64,000 nucleotides of DNA. It comes from Pseudomonas sp. URMO17WK12:I11. GTDB lineage: Bacteria; Pseudomonadota; Gammaproteobacteria; Pseudomonadales; Pseudomonadaceae. The DNA is taken from NCBI RefSeq assembly GCF_007677725.1, contig NZ_VEDF01000005.1:332589-396588 (forward strand), read 5' to 3'. The stretch's first letter is position 1, and every line of letters starts with the position of its first letter. The notes below the pieces were generated by a model. The model was not told the origin of the DNA. It worked only from the letters and a program-made list of their open reading frames with translations, and made no database searches. The position numbers and the translations under genes are program-made. Positions 1 to 8,724 of this stretch are shown one piece after another.

Positions 1-82
1 TTCAATCCTGTGGGGAAACATTCGTAGGAGCGAGCGCAGCTCGCGATGCGCCGCGGGCGGCGCTCGATCGCACAGGCGCCAA

Positions 83-165
83 AGCATCGAGCGCTTCGGG
101 ACGTCTATGGCCACACCTCCAATAGCCTTGAGCGGGGCGTTTCCGTCAAGACCATCGCGCAGTAA
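83..165 (+). pseudogene. Captured 3' gene tail, copy A (frameshifted)
   Basis: From 100 to 165 the sequence reads D-V-YGHTSNSLERGVSVKTIAQ-stop. Immediately upstream it lacks one base relative to copy B (TTCGGGAC against TTCGAGGAC), which breaks the frame. It sits inside the repeat unit. I infer a duplicated C-terminal coding tail of a gene whose intact copy may lie left of the window. I do not recognise the protein family. Confidence 0.45.
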
Positions 166-347
166 GGCGAGCCTGCAAGGTCTGGGGATTTGCAGCGCCT
201 AGGCGATCGAGCGCCGCCTGTGCGGCGCATCGCGAGCTACGCTCGCTCCTACGGATTGTTTCTGGCCCATCAATCCTGTGGGGAAACATTCGTAGGAGCG
301 AGCGCAGCTCGCGATGCGCCGCGGGCGGCGCTCGATCGCACAGGCGC

Positions 348-434
348 CAAAGCATCGAGCGCTTCGAGGACGTCTATGGCCACACCTCCAATAGTCTTGA
401 GCGCGGCGTTTCCGTCAAGACCATCGCGCAGTAA
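348..434 (+). pseudogene. Captured 3' gene tail, copy B
   Basis: This copy reads in frame Q-S-I-E-R-F-E-D-V followed by YGHTSNSLERGVSVKTIAQ and a stop at 432-434. It has no start codon or ribosome site of its own. Over the last 21 codons it differs from copy A at two bases, both silent (AGC/AGT Ser and CGG/CGC Arg). That fits duplication of a real coding end, though two silent changes could be chance. The parent gene is not in this window. Confidence 0.45.
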
Positions 435-746
435 GGCGAGCTGCCAGGTCTGGCTAGTTGCAGCGCCTAGGCGATCGAGCGCCGCCTGTGCGGCGCATCG
501 CGAGCTACGCTCGCTCCTACGGGTTGTTTCAATCCCGCGGGGAAACACTCGTAGGAGCGAGCGCAGCTCGCGATGCGCCGCAGGCGGCGCTCGATCGCAC
601 AGCCACCCATTGTCTCAAGACAAACACCTGCCGCCTGACTGGCATCAAGCCGAAGTAGACCCGCGATTGTAGGTTCACGCCCGCCCCGCTTTTGCTTTAG
701 TCTTGCAGCGTGCACCTCGAAACTCGCGGATCAAGGGGAGGTTGGA

Positions 747-1211
747 TTGATCGTAGGCGCGCTTCTCATCCTGACTTGGCTGGTGTTGCTCTTGCGCTAC
801 CCGGGCAAGGCGTTGCCGATATCCCTGGCGGCAGTGCTCGGGCTTGGGCTGGTGGCGCTGTTCGTCGCCTGGCAGGACACGCGCGAAGCCTCGCAGCTGG
901 CGCGCCTTGACCTGCGCCTGCGTTATGCACCCGAGCAGTGCCCTGCCGATCGCGCGCTGCAGGTGCAAATGAAGAACGGCAATCAGGTTCCGCTGACCGA
1001 ACTGCGTTGGCGCATTGCAGCCTATGCGCCCGGCGACAGCGTCAACCTCGCCGAGAATACCTACAACGCACCGCGCTATCGCGGCCCCGGCGACCTACAG
1101 CCGGGCAGTGAATGGAGCGACTGCCTGCCCCTGCCCCCGCTGCGCTCCGGGTATCGCCCGCAGACGCTGGAATTTCGTGCCGAACACCTGCAAGGTAGCT
1201 TCGCCAACTGA
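747..1211 (+). CDS. Small membrane-anchored protein, unknown function
   Basis: A 154-residue protein with two hydrophobic helices at the N-terminus (about residues 2-20 and 24-42) followed by a soluble region with two cysteines, probably periplasmic. The start is a TTG supported by a strong AGGGGAGG ribosome site six bases upstream. The soluble part is rich in prolines and arginines and carries no catalytic motif I recognise. It lies 41 bp before the SDR gene on the same strand and may be co-transcribed with it. Similar short Pseudomonas proteins are often labelled multidrug transporter without evidence; nothing here supports transport. Confidence 0.7.
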   Translation: MIVGALLILTWLVLLLRYPGKALPISLAAVLGLGLVALFVAWQDTREASQLARLDLRLRYAPEQCPADRALQVQMKNGNQVPLTELRWRIAAYAPGDSVNLAENTYNAPRYRGPGDLQPGSEWSDCLPLPPLRSGYRPQTLEFRAEHLQGSFAN

Positions 1212-1252
1212 TCTATCATCGGCTCTCTCTACGCTCACTAACAGGCTCATCC

Positions 1253-2065
1253 ATGCCCACCGTCCTGATCACAGGTTGTTCCAGCGGCATCGGCCGCGCC
1301 CTGGCCGACGCCTTTCGTGATGCCGGCTATCAAGTTTGGGCCACCGCCCGCAAGGCAGAGGATGTCGAGCGCCTGGCCGGCGCTGGCTTCACTGCGCGGC
1401 AACTGGATGTCAACGACGGCGCAGCCCTGGCCCATCTTGCCGATGAGCTGCAAAGCCTCGACATCCTGATCAACAACGCCGGCTATGGCGCCATGGGGCC
1501 GCTGCTCGATGGCGGTGTCGAGGCCATGCGTCAGCAATTCGAAACCAACGTGTTCGCCGTGGTCGGGGTGACCCGCGCCCTGTTCGCACCGCTGCGCCGT
1601 GGGCGCGGGCTGGTGGTCAACATCGGCAGCGTCTCCGGCGTGCTGGTCACCCCATTCGCCGGCGCCTATTGCGCCTCCAAGGCGGCGGTACACGCCTTGA
1701 GCGATGCGCTGCGCCTGGAGCTCGCGCCCTTCGGCATCCGCGTGATGGAGGTGCAGCCCGGGGCCATTGCCTCGCAGTTCGCCAGCAATGCCCAGCGCCA
1801 GGCCGAGCAGGTGCTGGCGGCGGACTCGCCGTGGTGGCCCTTGCGTGAGCAGGTGCAGGCCCGTGCGCGTGCCTCGCAAAACCGACCCACGCCAGCTGCG
1901 GTATTTGCCCAGGGCGTACTGCAAGCCGTGGGCAAGACGCCGGTGCCGGCACTGGTGCGATTGGGTAACGGCAGCACCGCGCTGCCGCTGATGGCCCGGC
2001 TGCTGCCACGGCGTGTACTGAACTGGGCCTTACGCAAACGCTTCGGCTTGTTGCGACCGCTTTAA
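1253..2065 (+). CDS. SDR-family NAD(P)-dependent oxidoreductase
   Basis: A 270-residue classical short-chain dehydrogenase. The cofactor loop is TGCSSGIG (residues 7-14), the NNAG motif is near residue 74, the catalytic Ser is in NIGSVSG, and the Y-x3-K pair is in YCASK. The polar TARK segment after beta-2 suggests a preference for NADP(H). Substrate cannot be inferred; related proteins act on retinol-like, steroid or acyl substrates. Its 3' end overlaps the convergent OM lipoprotein gene by 4 bp. The ATG at 1253 fits the usual N-terminus of the family. Confidence 0.9.
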   Translation: MPTVLITGCSSGIGRALADAFRDAGYQVWATARKAEDVERLAGAGFTARQLDVNDGAALAHLADELQSLDILINNAGYGAMGPLLDGGVEAMRQQFETNVFAVVGVTRALFAPLRRGRGLVVNIGSVSGVLVTPFAGAYCASKAAVHALSDALRLELAPFGIRVMEVQPGAIASQFASNAQRQAEQVLAADSPWWPLREQVQARARASQNRPTPAAVFAQGVLQAVGKTPVPALVRLGNGSTALPLMARLLPRRVLNWALRKRFGLLRPL

Positions 2066-3531
2066 GCGCCGTGGCCCTGGCCGCTAGGGTTGTGCGGCGC
2101 TTCATCGAAGGCTTGCCAACCACCGCCCAGGGCCTTGTACAGGCCGACCAGCGCCTGGGACACCGCAGCCGAGCTGTCGATCCACTGCTCTTGGCTGGCG
2201 AGCAGCGCGCCCTGCACGGTCAGCACATTGAGAAAGTCCACCGCGCCTTCGACATACTGGCGCTGGGCAGTCTCCAGGGCGATGCGGTTCTGCCGCACCG
2301 CTTCGGCAAGGTGGTCACGGCGCAATTGGCTGGCGTTGTACAGGCGCAGCACGTCGTCGATCTCGTGCCAGGCGCCAAGCACCACCTTGCGGTAGTTGAG
2401 CGCTGCTTCCTGCTGCTGCGCCTCGCGCAGGGCCAAGGTGCCCTTGAGCCTTCCGCCTTCGAAGATCGGCAGCGACAGCTGCGGCCCAAACGCGAAGCGG
2501 CGCGAGTCCCAGGCGCCAAAGTCCGCCAGCTGCATGGCCTGGAAGCCGACACTCCCTGACAGTCTAATACTCGGGTAGAAATCGGCCTTGGCCACCCCGA
2601 TGCTGGCGGTGGCCGCGTGCAGGCGGGCCTCGGCCTGACGGATGTCCGGGCGGCGCGCGGCCAGCTCTGACGGCAGGCCGATGGCGAAACGCTGCTGCGG
2701 CGCTGGCAACTCGCCGCCCTGTAACAGTTCGCTCTGCAAGCTGCGCGGCGGCTCGGCGGCCAGCAGGCTGAGCGCGTTGATCAGATCATCGCGCCTGGCC
2801 TCCAAGGTCGGCAGGCGAGCTTCGATCGAAGCCACCTGGGCACTGGCCTGCGCCACGTCGAGGCGGGTTGCGACCCCTTCTGCCTGGCGGTCTTGGGAAA
2901 GCGTCAAACTGTGTTCGGCAACCTTCAGGTTGTCTTGGGTGACGGCCAGGGTGTGCTGCACCGCGCGCAGCTGGATGTAGTCCCCGGCGGTTTCGGCCAA
3001 CAATGCCAACAGCACGCCACGCCGGTCATTCTCGGCGACCTGCACCGAGGCATCGGCGGCCTCGACCTGGCGACGGACACGGCCCCACAGGTCGAGCTCC
3101 CAACCGGCAACCAGATCACCCTGCCAGAGGTTGAACGCCGATTTGCCGGCCTGTCCGGAAGGATCGTTCAAGCCTTCGGCGCTGTTGCGCGCCCGGCTGT
3201 AACCCAAATCGGCGTCAACCGCCGGGGCTTGCTCGGCCGCAACCGAGCTGCGCAGTGCGCGGCTTTGCAACAGGCGCGCGCTCGCCATCTGCAGGTCCAG
3301 GTTGTTCTCGGCCACCCGCTGGATCAAGGCGCTCAGCTGCCTGTCATGGAACGTCTCCCACCAGCGCAATTGCAGCGTTTGTGCCAGTGGCTGGCTGCTC
3401 GCAGCTTCGCCTTGCAGCGGCGCCCAGCGTTGCGGAGCCTGGCTGTCGGGGCGCTGGAAATCAGGGCCTAGCGTGCAGCCGGCCAGCAGCGCAGCCAGCA
3501 GCAAAGGGCTCAAGCGCAGGGCAGGCTTCAT
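2062..3531 (-). CDS. Outer-membrane efflux lipoprotein (NodT/OprM type)
   Basis: A 489-residue TolC-like channel. The signal peptide ends in the lipobox LAGC (residues 16-19), so the mature protein should be lipidated at Cys19. Two tandem OEP repeats with long coiled-coil helices follow, including the typical RPDIRQAEARLHAA segment. It is the last gene of an emrB-emrA-OM operon; its start overlaps the emrA stop by 4 bp (ATGA). It should form the outer duct of the tripartite exporter made with the two upstream genes. Confidence 0.93.
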   Translation of the reverse strand: MKPALRLSPLLLAALLAGCTLGPDFQRPDSQAPQRWAPLQGEAASSQPLAQTLQLRWWETFHDRQLSALIQRVAENNLDLQMASARLLQSRALRSSVAAEQAPAVDADLGYSRARNSAEGLNDPSGQAGKSAFNLWQGDLVAGWELDLWGRVRRQVEAADASVQVAENDRRGVLLALLAETAGDYIQLRAVQHTLAVTQDNLKVAEHSLTLSQDRQAEGVATRLDVAQASAQVASIEARLPTLEARRDDLINALSLLAAEPPRSLQSELLQGGELPAPQQRFAIGLPSELAARRPDIRQAEARLHAATASIGVAKADFYPSIRLSGSVGFQAMQLADFGAWDSRRFAFGPQLSLPIFEGGRLKGTLALREAQQQEAALNYRKVVLGAWHEIDDVLRLYNASQLRRDHLAEAVRQNRIALETAQRQYVEGAVDFLNVLTVQGALLASQEQWIDSSAAVSQALVGLYKALGGGWQAFDEAPHNPSGQGHGA

Positions 3532-4589
3532 CGGGCAGTCACCTGTTTGTTCGACAGCGTAGGGGCTGCGGTATCGATGGTCGCCTCCACCGACATGCCG
3601 ACACGCAAGCGCTCGAGCAGAGGTTGGCCGGCGTCGAAGACGATCTTCACCGGAATACGCTGCACCACCTTGGTGAAGTTGCCGGTGGCGTTGTCAGGCT
3701 TCACCGCGGCGAAGGTTACGCCGGTGGCCGGGGCGATACTCTCGACATGCCCGGTGAGGGTCTCGCCGGCAAAGGTATCGACACTGATGCGCACCGGCTG
3801 CCCCGGCTGCACGTGGGTCAGCTGGGTCTCCTGGAAGTTGCCGACCACGTAGGCCTGCTGCAGCGGTACGACCGAAAGCAGACGCGCGCCGGGATTGACA
3901 TAGGCGCCGACGCGCAGGGCCCGCTCACCGACCATGCCATCGACCGGTGCGGTAATGCGGGTGTAGGAGACATCCAGCTGGGCCTTCTCCAGGCCCGCTT
4001 CGGCGCGCTTGAGCTGGCCGTCGGCACTGGCCACCTGGGCAGTGAGGATATCCACCTGCTTGCGCGCCGCTACCTGTGCCGCTTGGGCATTGGCCAGACG
4101 TGCACGCGCCTGGTCGACCGCGCTGCGCGCCTGCTGGGCGTTCTGCACGGTGCCTGCGCCCTGCGCCGCCAGGCGGCTGTAGCGATTGACCTCATGATCG
4201 GCGAACGCAGCTTCGGCCTGGGCGGCCTTGACCTGCGCTTCGGCCTGGGCGATCAACGCGGCCTGGCGCTCCAGAGTGGCACGGGCATCGGCGCTCTGCG
4301 CCTTGGCCACCAGCAATTGCGCCTGGGCGGCATCCAGCGCTGCCTGATAGTCGCGCGCGTCGATGGTCGCCAGCAACTGCCCGGCCTGCACCTGCTGGTT
4401 GTCTTCGACCAGCACCTCTTTGATGAAGCCCGCGACCTTCGGCGCCACTACCGTGAAGTCGGCGCTTACATAGGCATCGTTGGTACTTTGCTGCTGGTCA
4501 CTGCCCAACAGCCAGGGCCCGACGAGGGCGGCCAGCACGGCCACGGCGAGGACCGAGCCGATGACCAGGGTTTTACGGTTTTGCGTCAT
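3528..4589 (-). CDS. emrA: EmrA-type membrane fusion protein (HlyD family)
   Basis: A 353-residue periplasmic adaptor: one N-terminal membrane anchor (about residues 8-26), the motif NDAYVSADFTVVAPKVAG that opens EmrA lipoyl domains, a long alpha-hairpin rich in Ala and Gln (about 85-200), then beta-barrel and membrane-proximal domains. It links the inner-membrane EmrB-like pump to the OM lipoprotein. I chose the ATG at 4589; a GTG at 4613 is possible and would lie just beyond the emrB stop. The symbol is by family; the exported compounds are unknown. Confidence 0.9.
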   Translation of the reverse strand: MTQNRKTLVIGSVLAVAVLAALVGPWLLGSDQQQSTNDAYVSADFTVVAPKVAGFIKEVLVEDNQQVQAGQLLATIDARDYQAALDAAQAQLLVAKAQSADARATLERQAALIAQAEAQVKAAQAEAAFADHEVNRYSRLAAQGAGTVQNAQQARSAVDQARARLANAQAAQVAARKQVDILTAQVASADGQLKRAEAGLEKAQLDVSYTRITAPVDGMVGERALRVGAYVNPGARLLSVVPLQQAYVVGNFQETQLTHVQPGQPVRISVDTFAGETLTGHVESIAPATGVTFAAVKPDNATGNFTKVVQRIPVKIVFDAGQPLLERLRVGMSVEATIDTAAPTLSNKQVTAR

Positions 4590-4616
4590 GTTCAGTGTCT
4601 CGAATGCTTGCACAGG

Positions 4617-6158
4617 TCAGGCCACCGCGCGCGGTGGGTAGACCCGGGTAGGTACGAAGGGAATCAGGCAAATCAAGGCGGCGGCCACGCAGGCCATGAC
4701 CAGGTACAGGTCCGCTGAGGTCAATACCAAGGCCTGCTCGTGCAGGCGCTTGGCCAGGCCTGCCGTGGTGTCGTCGATCAGCGTGGCGCTGCCCAGGCTG
4801 TCGACCAGGTGGTTGGAATGAAAATGCCGGCGCACGGTACCGAGCGCATCGAGCAGCCCTGAGGCAACCACCGCAGCCAGGCCTTTGACGGTGTTGAACC
4901 AGGCAGAAGCGAACGGGCCTTCCTGCGGCGTCATGCCGTTGGTCGAGAGCATCAGCAGCGGCAGCACCGCCATCGGCTGACCGAACACCTGCAACAGGTA
5001 GAACGGATAGAAATCGCCGCGTATCCACTGGCTGGTCAGCAGGCTGCTGCCCACGCACGACAGCGCGAGCATGCCCAGCCCGCAGGCCAGCACCCAGCGG
5101 CAGTCGACCGCGCGGATGTTGCACAGCGCAGCGGTCAGCGGCAAGGCGAGCAATTGCGGCATGGCCACCAACAGCATCAGCGGGCTGGTCTGCGCCGGCC
5201 GGTAGCCCTGAATCTGCGCCAGGTATGCCGAGGGGATGCTGCCCACCCCGGACAGCACGATCAGCACCCCGGCCAAGGTCACCAGGGCAAACGCGAGGTT
5301 GCGCCGCTGCAGCATGCGCAGCTGGAAGAACGGCAGCGGTTCGGACCACTCGTTGAACAGGAACAGCACCAGGAGCAAGACACCGCCACCAAGCAACCAG
5401 CAGATCAAAGGCGAGTCGAACCACCCCCAGCGATCGCCCAGCGACAACCCAAGCACGACGCAGCTGATGGCCGGCAGGCCCAGCACTACGCCGCGCCAAT
5501 CGAACTGCCTGAAACGCTCCAGACGCAGCGGATCCTGGGGCAGGCCCCAGGCGACGCAGCACATGGCCAAGGCCGAGGGCAGGATGATTTGCCAGAAGGC
5601 CCACTGCCAGCCGACGTATTCGGTCCACAGACCTGCCAGCGGGGTGCCGAGGTTGGGGCCGAAGGTGGCCGTCAGGGCATAGCAGGCCAGGCCGTACACC
5701 TTGATGCCTGGCGGCAGAAAGCGCAGGGCTACGCTCATCAGCATCGGCGGCAAGGCTCCGGAGGCAAAGCCCTGCAGCACGCGCAGCGTCATCAAGCCAT
5801 GCAGGTTGGGGGCGAACGGTTGCAGCAGGCCCAGCACGGCAAACAGGCCGATGGCACTGAGGGTGAAGCGACGCAGGGAAAAGGTGGTGGCCAACCACGG
5901 GGCGAAGGCCATGGCCGAAACCGACGCGGCGCTATAGGCCGCCAGCAGCCAGGCGCCTTCATCGGCCCCAATGCCCATGGCGCCGCGAATATCGTTCAGG
6001 GAGATCTTGGTGACCGACTCGTTGAGCCCCGCGCACAATACCGCGAGCAGCACACCGAACAGCCCCACGACCACCCGCAGACCGAACGCCGCTTGCGCAG
6101 GGGCAGCCGCGGCGGGGGCAGCGGCGCTCAGGGCAGATGGCGCGGACAGGGCACTCAT
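4617..6158 (-). CDS. emrB: EmrB/QacA-type MFS drug exporter (DHA2, 14 TM)
   Basis: A 513-residue major facilitator with about 14 hydrophobic segments after an Ala/Pro-rich N-terminus. The segment NESVTKISLNDIRGAMG and the region with FGPNLGTPLAGLW (the antiporter motif C zone, G-x3-G-P) match DHA2 proton antiporters. First gene of the operon emrB-emrA-OM lipoprotein. A 17-bp palindrome lies 89 bp upstream of the start, beside the adjacent LysR gene, which is its likely regulator. Substrate unknown. Confidence 0.92.
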   Translation of the reverse strand: MSALSAPSALSAAAPAAAAPAQAAFGLRVVVGLFGVLLAVLCAGLNESVTKISLNDIRGAMGIGADEGAWLLAAYSAASVSAMAFAPWLATTFSLRRFTLSAIGLFAVLGLLQPFAPNLHGLMTLRVLQGFASGALPPMLMSVALRFLPPGIKVYGLACYALTATFGPNLGTPLAGLWTEYVGWQWAFWQIILPSALAMCCVAWGLPQDPLRLERFRQFDWRGVVLGLPAISCVVLGLSLGDRWGWFDSPLICWLLGGGVLLLVLFLFNEWSEPLPFFQLRMLQRRNLAFALVTLAGVLIVLSGVGSIPSAYLAQIQGYRPAQTSPLMLLVAMPQLLALPLTAALCNIRAVDCRWVLACGLGMLALSCVGSSLLTSQWIRGDFYPFYLLQVFGQPMAVLPLLMLSTNGMTPQEGPFASAWFNTVKGLAAVVASGLLDALGTVRRHFHSNHLVDSLGSATLIDDTTAGLAKRLHEQALVLTSADLYLVMACVAAALICLIPFVPTRVYPPRAVA

Positions 6159-6246
6159 TTACAGACATCTCCAGCAACATAATGGTGACTGGAGCCAGTT
6201 TAAGAAGGTCGAATGCTGACGAAAACTGACTTATCGGCAGCTTTCA

Positions 6247-6263
6247 ATTGCGCCAGGCGCAAT
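6247..6263. promoter_or_regulatory. Probable LysR operator before emrB operon
   Basis: Perfect palindrome ATTGCGCCAGGCGCAAT between the LysR gene and emrB. It matches the site at 7266-7282 in 14 of 17 positions and keeps the ATTGC-N7-GYAAT frame with the T-N11-A core usual for LysR regulators. Assignment to the adjacent LysR protein is inference. Confidence 0.6.
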
Positions 6264-6306
6264 CGACTACCGCTGCGTGTTCCCTGACGAGGTACTGTCA
6301 ACGTCT

Positions 6307-7215
6307 TCAGGGATCGACACTGCAGCAGCTCTTCAACGCCTGGCGCAACCAGCGGTGCGCGGGATCGTTGTGAAAACGCGGGTGCCAGGCTTGCAAAACG
6401 TTCACCCGCTCCAACGGCAGCGGAATGTCGAACGCGCGCAACGGCAGGCCAAGCTTGCCCACGCTGCTGAGGATATTTGCCGGCATTGGCAGGATCAGGT
6501 CCGAGTCCGGCAGCGAAAACAGCGCCGAATGGAAACTCGGGGTGATCAACGCGACCCGCCTTTGCGCCTTGAAGTGGGCCAGCTCGACATCGATCGGTCC
6601 ATTGGCACGGCCGCGCCGGGACACGCTGATTTGCGGGAAGCTGGCGAAGCGTTCCGGGGTGATCGGCTGGTCGAAGATCGGGTGGTCGCGCCGCGCCAGG
6701 CCCACGTAGTAGGTCTGGAACAGGCTCTGCACCTTGATTTCCGGCCCCAGGTCGACGGTGGAGCTGATGATCAGGTCGGTGTGCCCTTCGCGCAGCACGC
6801 TGTCATCATCGCCACCTGGGCTTTCCGGGACGAAACGCAAGACCGTGCGCGGCGCCTGCTCGTGCATGCGCCGCAGCAGCTGAGCACCGTACAGGGCAAT
6901 GAACAGATCGTTGGTGCGGATGTTGAACGCCCGTTCGAGCTTGGGCAGGTCTACCTGGTCGGCACTGCGAAACACCTCCCCGGCCTGCTGGACCAACGCC
7001 GCCACCTGCTCACGCAGGGCCAACGCCCGCGGGGTCGGCACCAGGCCGCGGCCAGCGCGCACCAGGATCGGATCACCCAGGGCGTCACGGATCCGCCCCA
7101 AGGTTCTGCTCATGGCGGCAGGGCTCAGGTTCATGCGCTGCGCCGCACCGACGACGCTGCCTTCGTCGAGCAGTGCATCAAGGGCGACGAGCAGGTTCAT
7201 GTCCGGGAGTGGCAT
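6307..7215 (-). CDS. LysR-family transcriptional regulator
   Basis: A 302-residue regulator with an N-terminal winged helix-turn-helix (residues 6-65, including GSVVGAAQRMNLSPAAMSRTL) and a LysR substrate-binding domain. The fold resembles the NodD/MexT-like branch, which often controls efflux. It lies upstream of the emrB operon on the same strand, and usp is divergent on the other side. Palindromes in both flanks suggest that it controls the exporter and itself. The ATG at 7215 was chosen because the helix-turn-helix then starts near residue 6, as is usual; a longer reading frame upstream has no homologous N-terminus. Confidence 0.9.
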   Translation of the reverse strand: MPLPDMNLLVALDALLDEGSVVGAAQRMNLSPAAMSRTLGRIRDALGDPILVRAGRGLVPTPRALALREQVAALVQQAGEVFRSADQVDLPKLERAFNIRTNDLFIALYGAQLLRRMHEQAPRTVLRFVPESPGGDDDSVLREGHTDLIISSTVDLGPEIKVQSLFQTYYVGLARRDHPIFDQPITPERFASFPQISVSRRGRANGPIDVELAHFKAQRRVALITPSFHSALFSLPDSDLILPMPANILSSVGKLGLPLRAFDIPLPLERVNVLQAWHPRFHNDPAHRWLRQALKSCCSVDP

Positions 7216-7265
7216 GGCCGTTTTCCATAACTGCTGTGGGAGAAACCGATGGTAACAGGTGGCCG

Positions 7266-7282
7266 ATTGCACCAGACGTAAT
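7266..7282. promoter_or_regulatory. Probable LysR operator between lysR and usp
   Basis: Imperfect palindrome ATTGCACCAGACGTAAT located 50 bp before the LysR start and 99 bp before usp. It differs from the emrB-side site at only three positions. It could mediate autoregulation and control of the stress-protein gene. Confidence 0.55.
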
Positions 7283-7381
7283 GTGCTCGTGCGTGCCAGG
7301 GCATTTATTTGCGGCGACCGCTGAGCCTTAAATGAGCTGTCGCTGCCAGCCCTGCAGCAAGCCGCCATCAAGGACCTGCCC

Positions 7382-7831
7382 ATGCCTCGCCCCGTACTCA
7401 TTGCCATCGACGCCTCGCCTGCCGCCAGCGCGCTGCTCGCCCTCGCCCGCCGCTATTGCCACCCAGACGAACACCAGCTGCACGTGTTGCTGGCCATCGA
7501 TGCCACCTTCGCCGTTCACGACCGGCCCAAGACCTACACCGAGCAGGAGCTCGAAGAATACCCTGCCGCCTGCGACGAGCAGCAGTTGGCTGAGCGCGCC
7601 GTGTCCGACGCCGTGCACAGCCTGCGCGACGCAGGCTTTCATGCCGAGGGTCGCATGCTCGCCAGCTCACCGGTGGCGGCCATCGTGAGCACGGCGGGCG
7701 AGCTCGACTGCGAGCTGATCATCATTGGCCACCGCCACCTGTCGCGACTGGGCCGGCTGCTGGATCCGTCGATCAGCGCCAAGGTGATCGATCGGGTCCA
7801 GATACCGGTGCTGGTTGGCGCTGCTGGTTGA
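7382..7831 (+). CDS. Universal stress protein (UspA family)
   Basis: A 149-residue single Usp domain. It begins with VLIAIDAS and ends with the IPVLV strand typical of the fold. The nucleotide loop region reads IIIGHRHLSRLGRLLDPS; the second G-S of the usual G-x2-G-x9-G-S motif is replaced by D-P-S, so ATP binding may be altered. It is transcribed divergently from the LysR gene and convergently with the next HlyD gene. Role inferred from the family: cytoplasmic stress adaptation. Confidence 0.88.
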   Translation: MPRPVLIAIDASPAASALLALARRYCHPDEHQLHVLLAIDATFAVHDRPKTYTEQELEEYPAACDEQQLAERAVSDAVHSLRDAGFHAEGRMLASSPVAAIVSTAGELDCELIIIGHRHLSRLGRLLDPSISAKVIDRVQIPVLVGAAG

Positions 7832-7853
7832 GCCGCGCAGCAGCACGGCGCCT

Positions 7854-8714
7854 TCAAGGCACCTGCGGCTTGACCACCACCGTACAGGTCGTGCCTGCCG
7901 CCAGCAAAAAGCCCTCGGGCACTTCGTCGATATGAATGCGCACCGGCACACGCTGGGCCAGCCGCACCCAGTTGAAGGTCGGGTTGACGTCGGCGATCAG
8001 CTCGCGGCTCTGCGGGTTGTCGCGGTCGTAGATGCCACGGGCGATGCTCTCAACGTGGCCGCGCAGGCGTTCGCCGCTCATCATCTGCAGTTCGGCCGGA
8101 TCGCCGACCCTGACGTGGGGCAGCTTGGTCTCCTCGAAAAAGCCATAGACCCAGAACGAACGCTCATCGACCACCGCCATCACCGCCTCGCCGGTACGGG
8201 CATAATCGCCCTTGTGCACATTCAGGTTGGTGACGTACCCGTCCACCGTTGCGACGATATGGGTGCGCTTGAGGTTGAGCTCGGCCGCCGCCAGTGCCGC
8301 CTGGGCCTGTTGGTAGTCGGCCAGGGCGGCAGTGGCGATGTTGCTGGCGTCGTCGCGGTTTTCCTTGGAGATCACCAGGTTGTCCATGTCGGCGCGGCGC
8401 TTGGCGTTGACCTTGCGCATTTCCCAGGTGGCCTTGCGCGAAGCGACCAGGGCCTTGGCCTGATCGACCGCCATCTGGTAATGCTCCGGGTCGATCTGAA
8501 TCAGCAGGTCGCCCTTCTTCACCCGCTGGTTGTCCTTGACCGGAACATGCACCACATAGCCGGGCACATCGGCAGCGACGTTGATGATGTCGGCGCGCAC
8601 GCGACCGTCGCGGGTCCACGGCGTGGTCATGTAGTGCAGCCACAGCTGGCGACCGATCACCACGGCGGCGGCCAGCACCAGCAAGGTGGCGAGCAGGCTG
8701 AAGAACTTTTTCAT
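7854..8714 (-). CDS. AaeA-like membrane fusion protein (HlyD family)
   Basis: A 286-residue adaptor with one N-terminal anchor, the motif TTPWTRDGRVRADI typical of AaeA-like proteins, a short hairpin rich in Ala and Gln, and a lipoyl/barrel fold ending near TTCTVVVKPQVP. It is the last gene of the OM lipoprotein-FUSC-DUF1656-HlyD operon. The shorter length compared with EmrA matches the AaeA class. It probably couples the FUSC pump to the OM lipoprotein for export of aromatic acids; substrate is inferred from the family only. Confidence 0.9.
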   Translation of the reverse strand: MKKFFSLLATLLVLAAAVVIGRQLWLHYMTTPWTRDGRVRADIINVAADVPGYVVHVPVKDNQRVKKGDLLIQIDPEHYQMAVDQAKALVASRKATWEMRKVNAKRRADMDNLVISKENRDDASNIATAALADYQQAQAALAAAELNLKRTHIVATVDGYVTNLNVHKGDYARTGEAVMAVVDERSFWVYGFFEETKLPHVRVGDPAELQMMSGERLRGHVESIARGIYDRDNPQSRELIADVNPTFNWVRLAQRVPVRIHIDEVPEGFLLAAGTTCTVVVKPQVP

Positions 8715-8724
8715 CGAAGGTTTC

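Larger units (their letters stand above)
1..602. repeat. Tandem REP/REPIN array with ~260-bp units
   Basis: The palindrome beginning CGTAGGAGCGAGCGCAGCTC recurs in forward orientation at 23, 291 and 550 (periods 268 and 259). Inverted copies ending GCTCGCTCCTACG lie near 219-252 and 478-520, so forward and reverse copies pair as REPINs. Each full unit also holds a block of about 90 bp that reads like the 3' end of a gene (see the two pseudogene entries). The GTAG head followed by an imperfect palindrome is the format mobilised by RAYT transposases in Pseudomonas; no RAYT gene lies in the window. Short ORFs here run through palindromes and change between copies, so I do not call them genes. 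From 603 to 746 I see only the leader of the next gene. Confidence 0.85.

Noticed and set aside
146..715. Several short ORFs in the 5' repeat array
   Set aside because: They translate REP palindromes and change between repeat copies; no ribosome site or conserved product.
4573..5898. A 441-codon open frame on the - strand overlapping emrB in another phase
   Set aside because: Out of frame with the clear EmrB sequence; Arg/Ala/Gly-rich and without membrane pattern.
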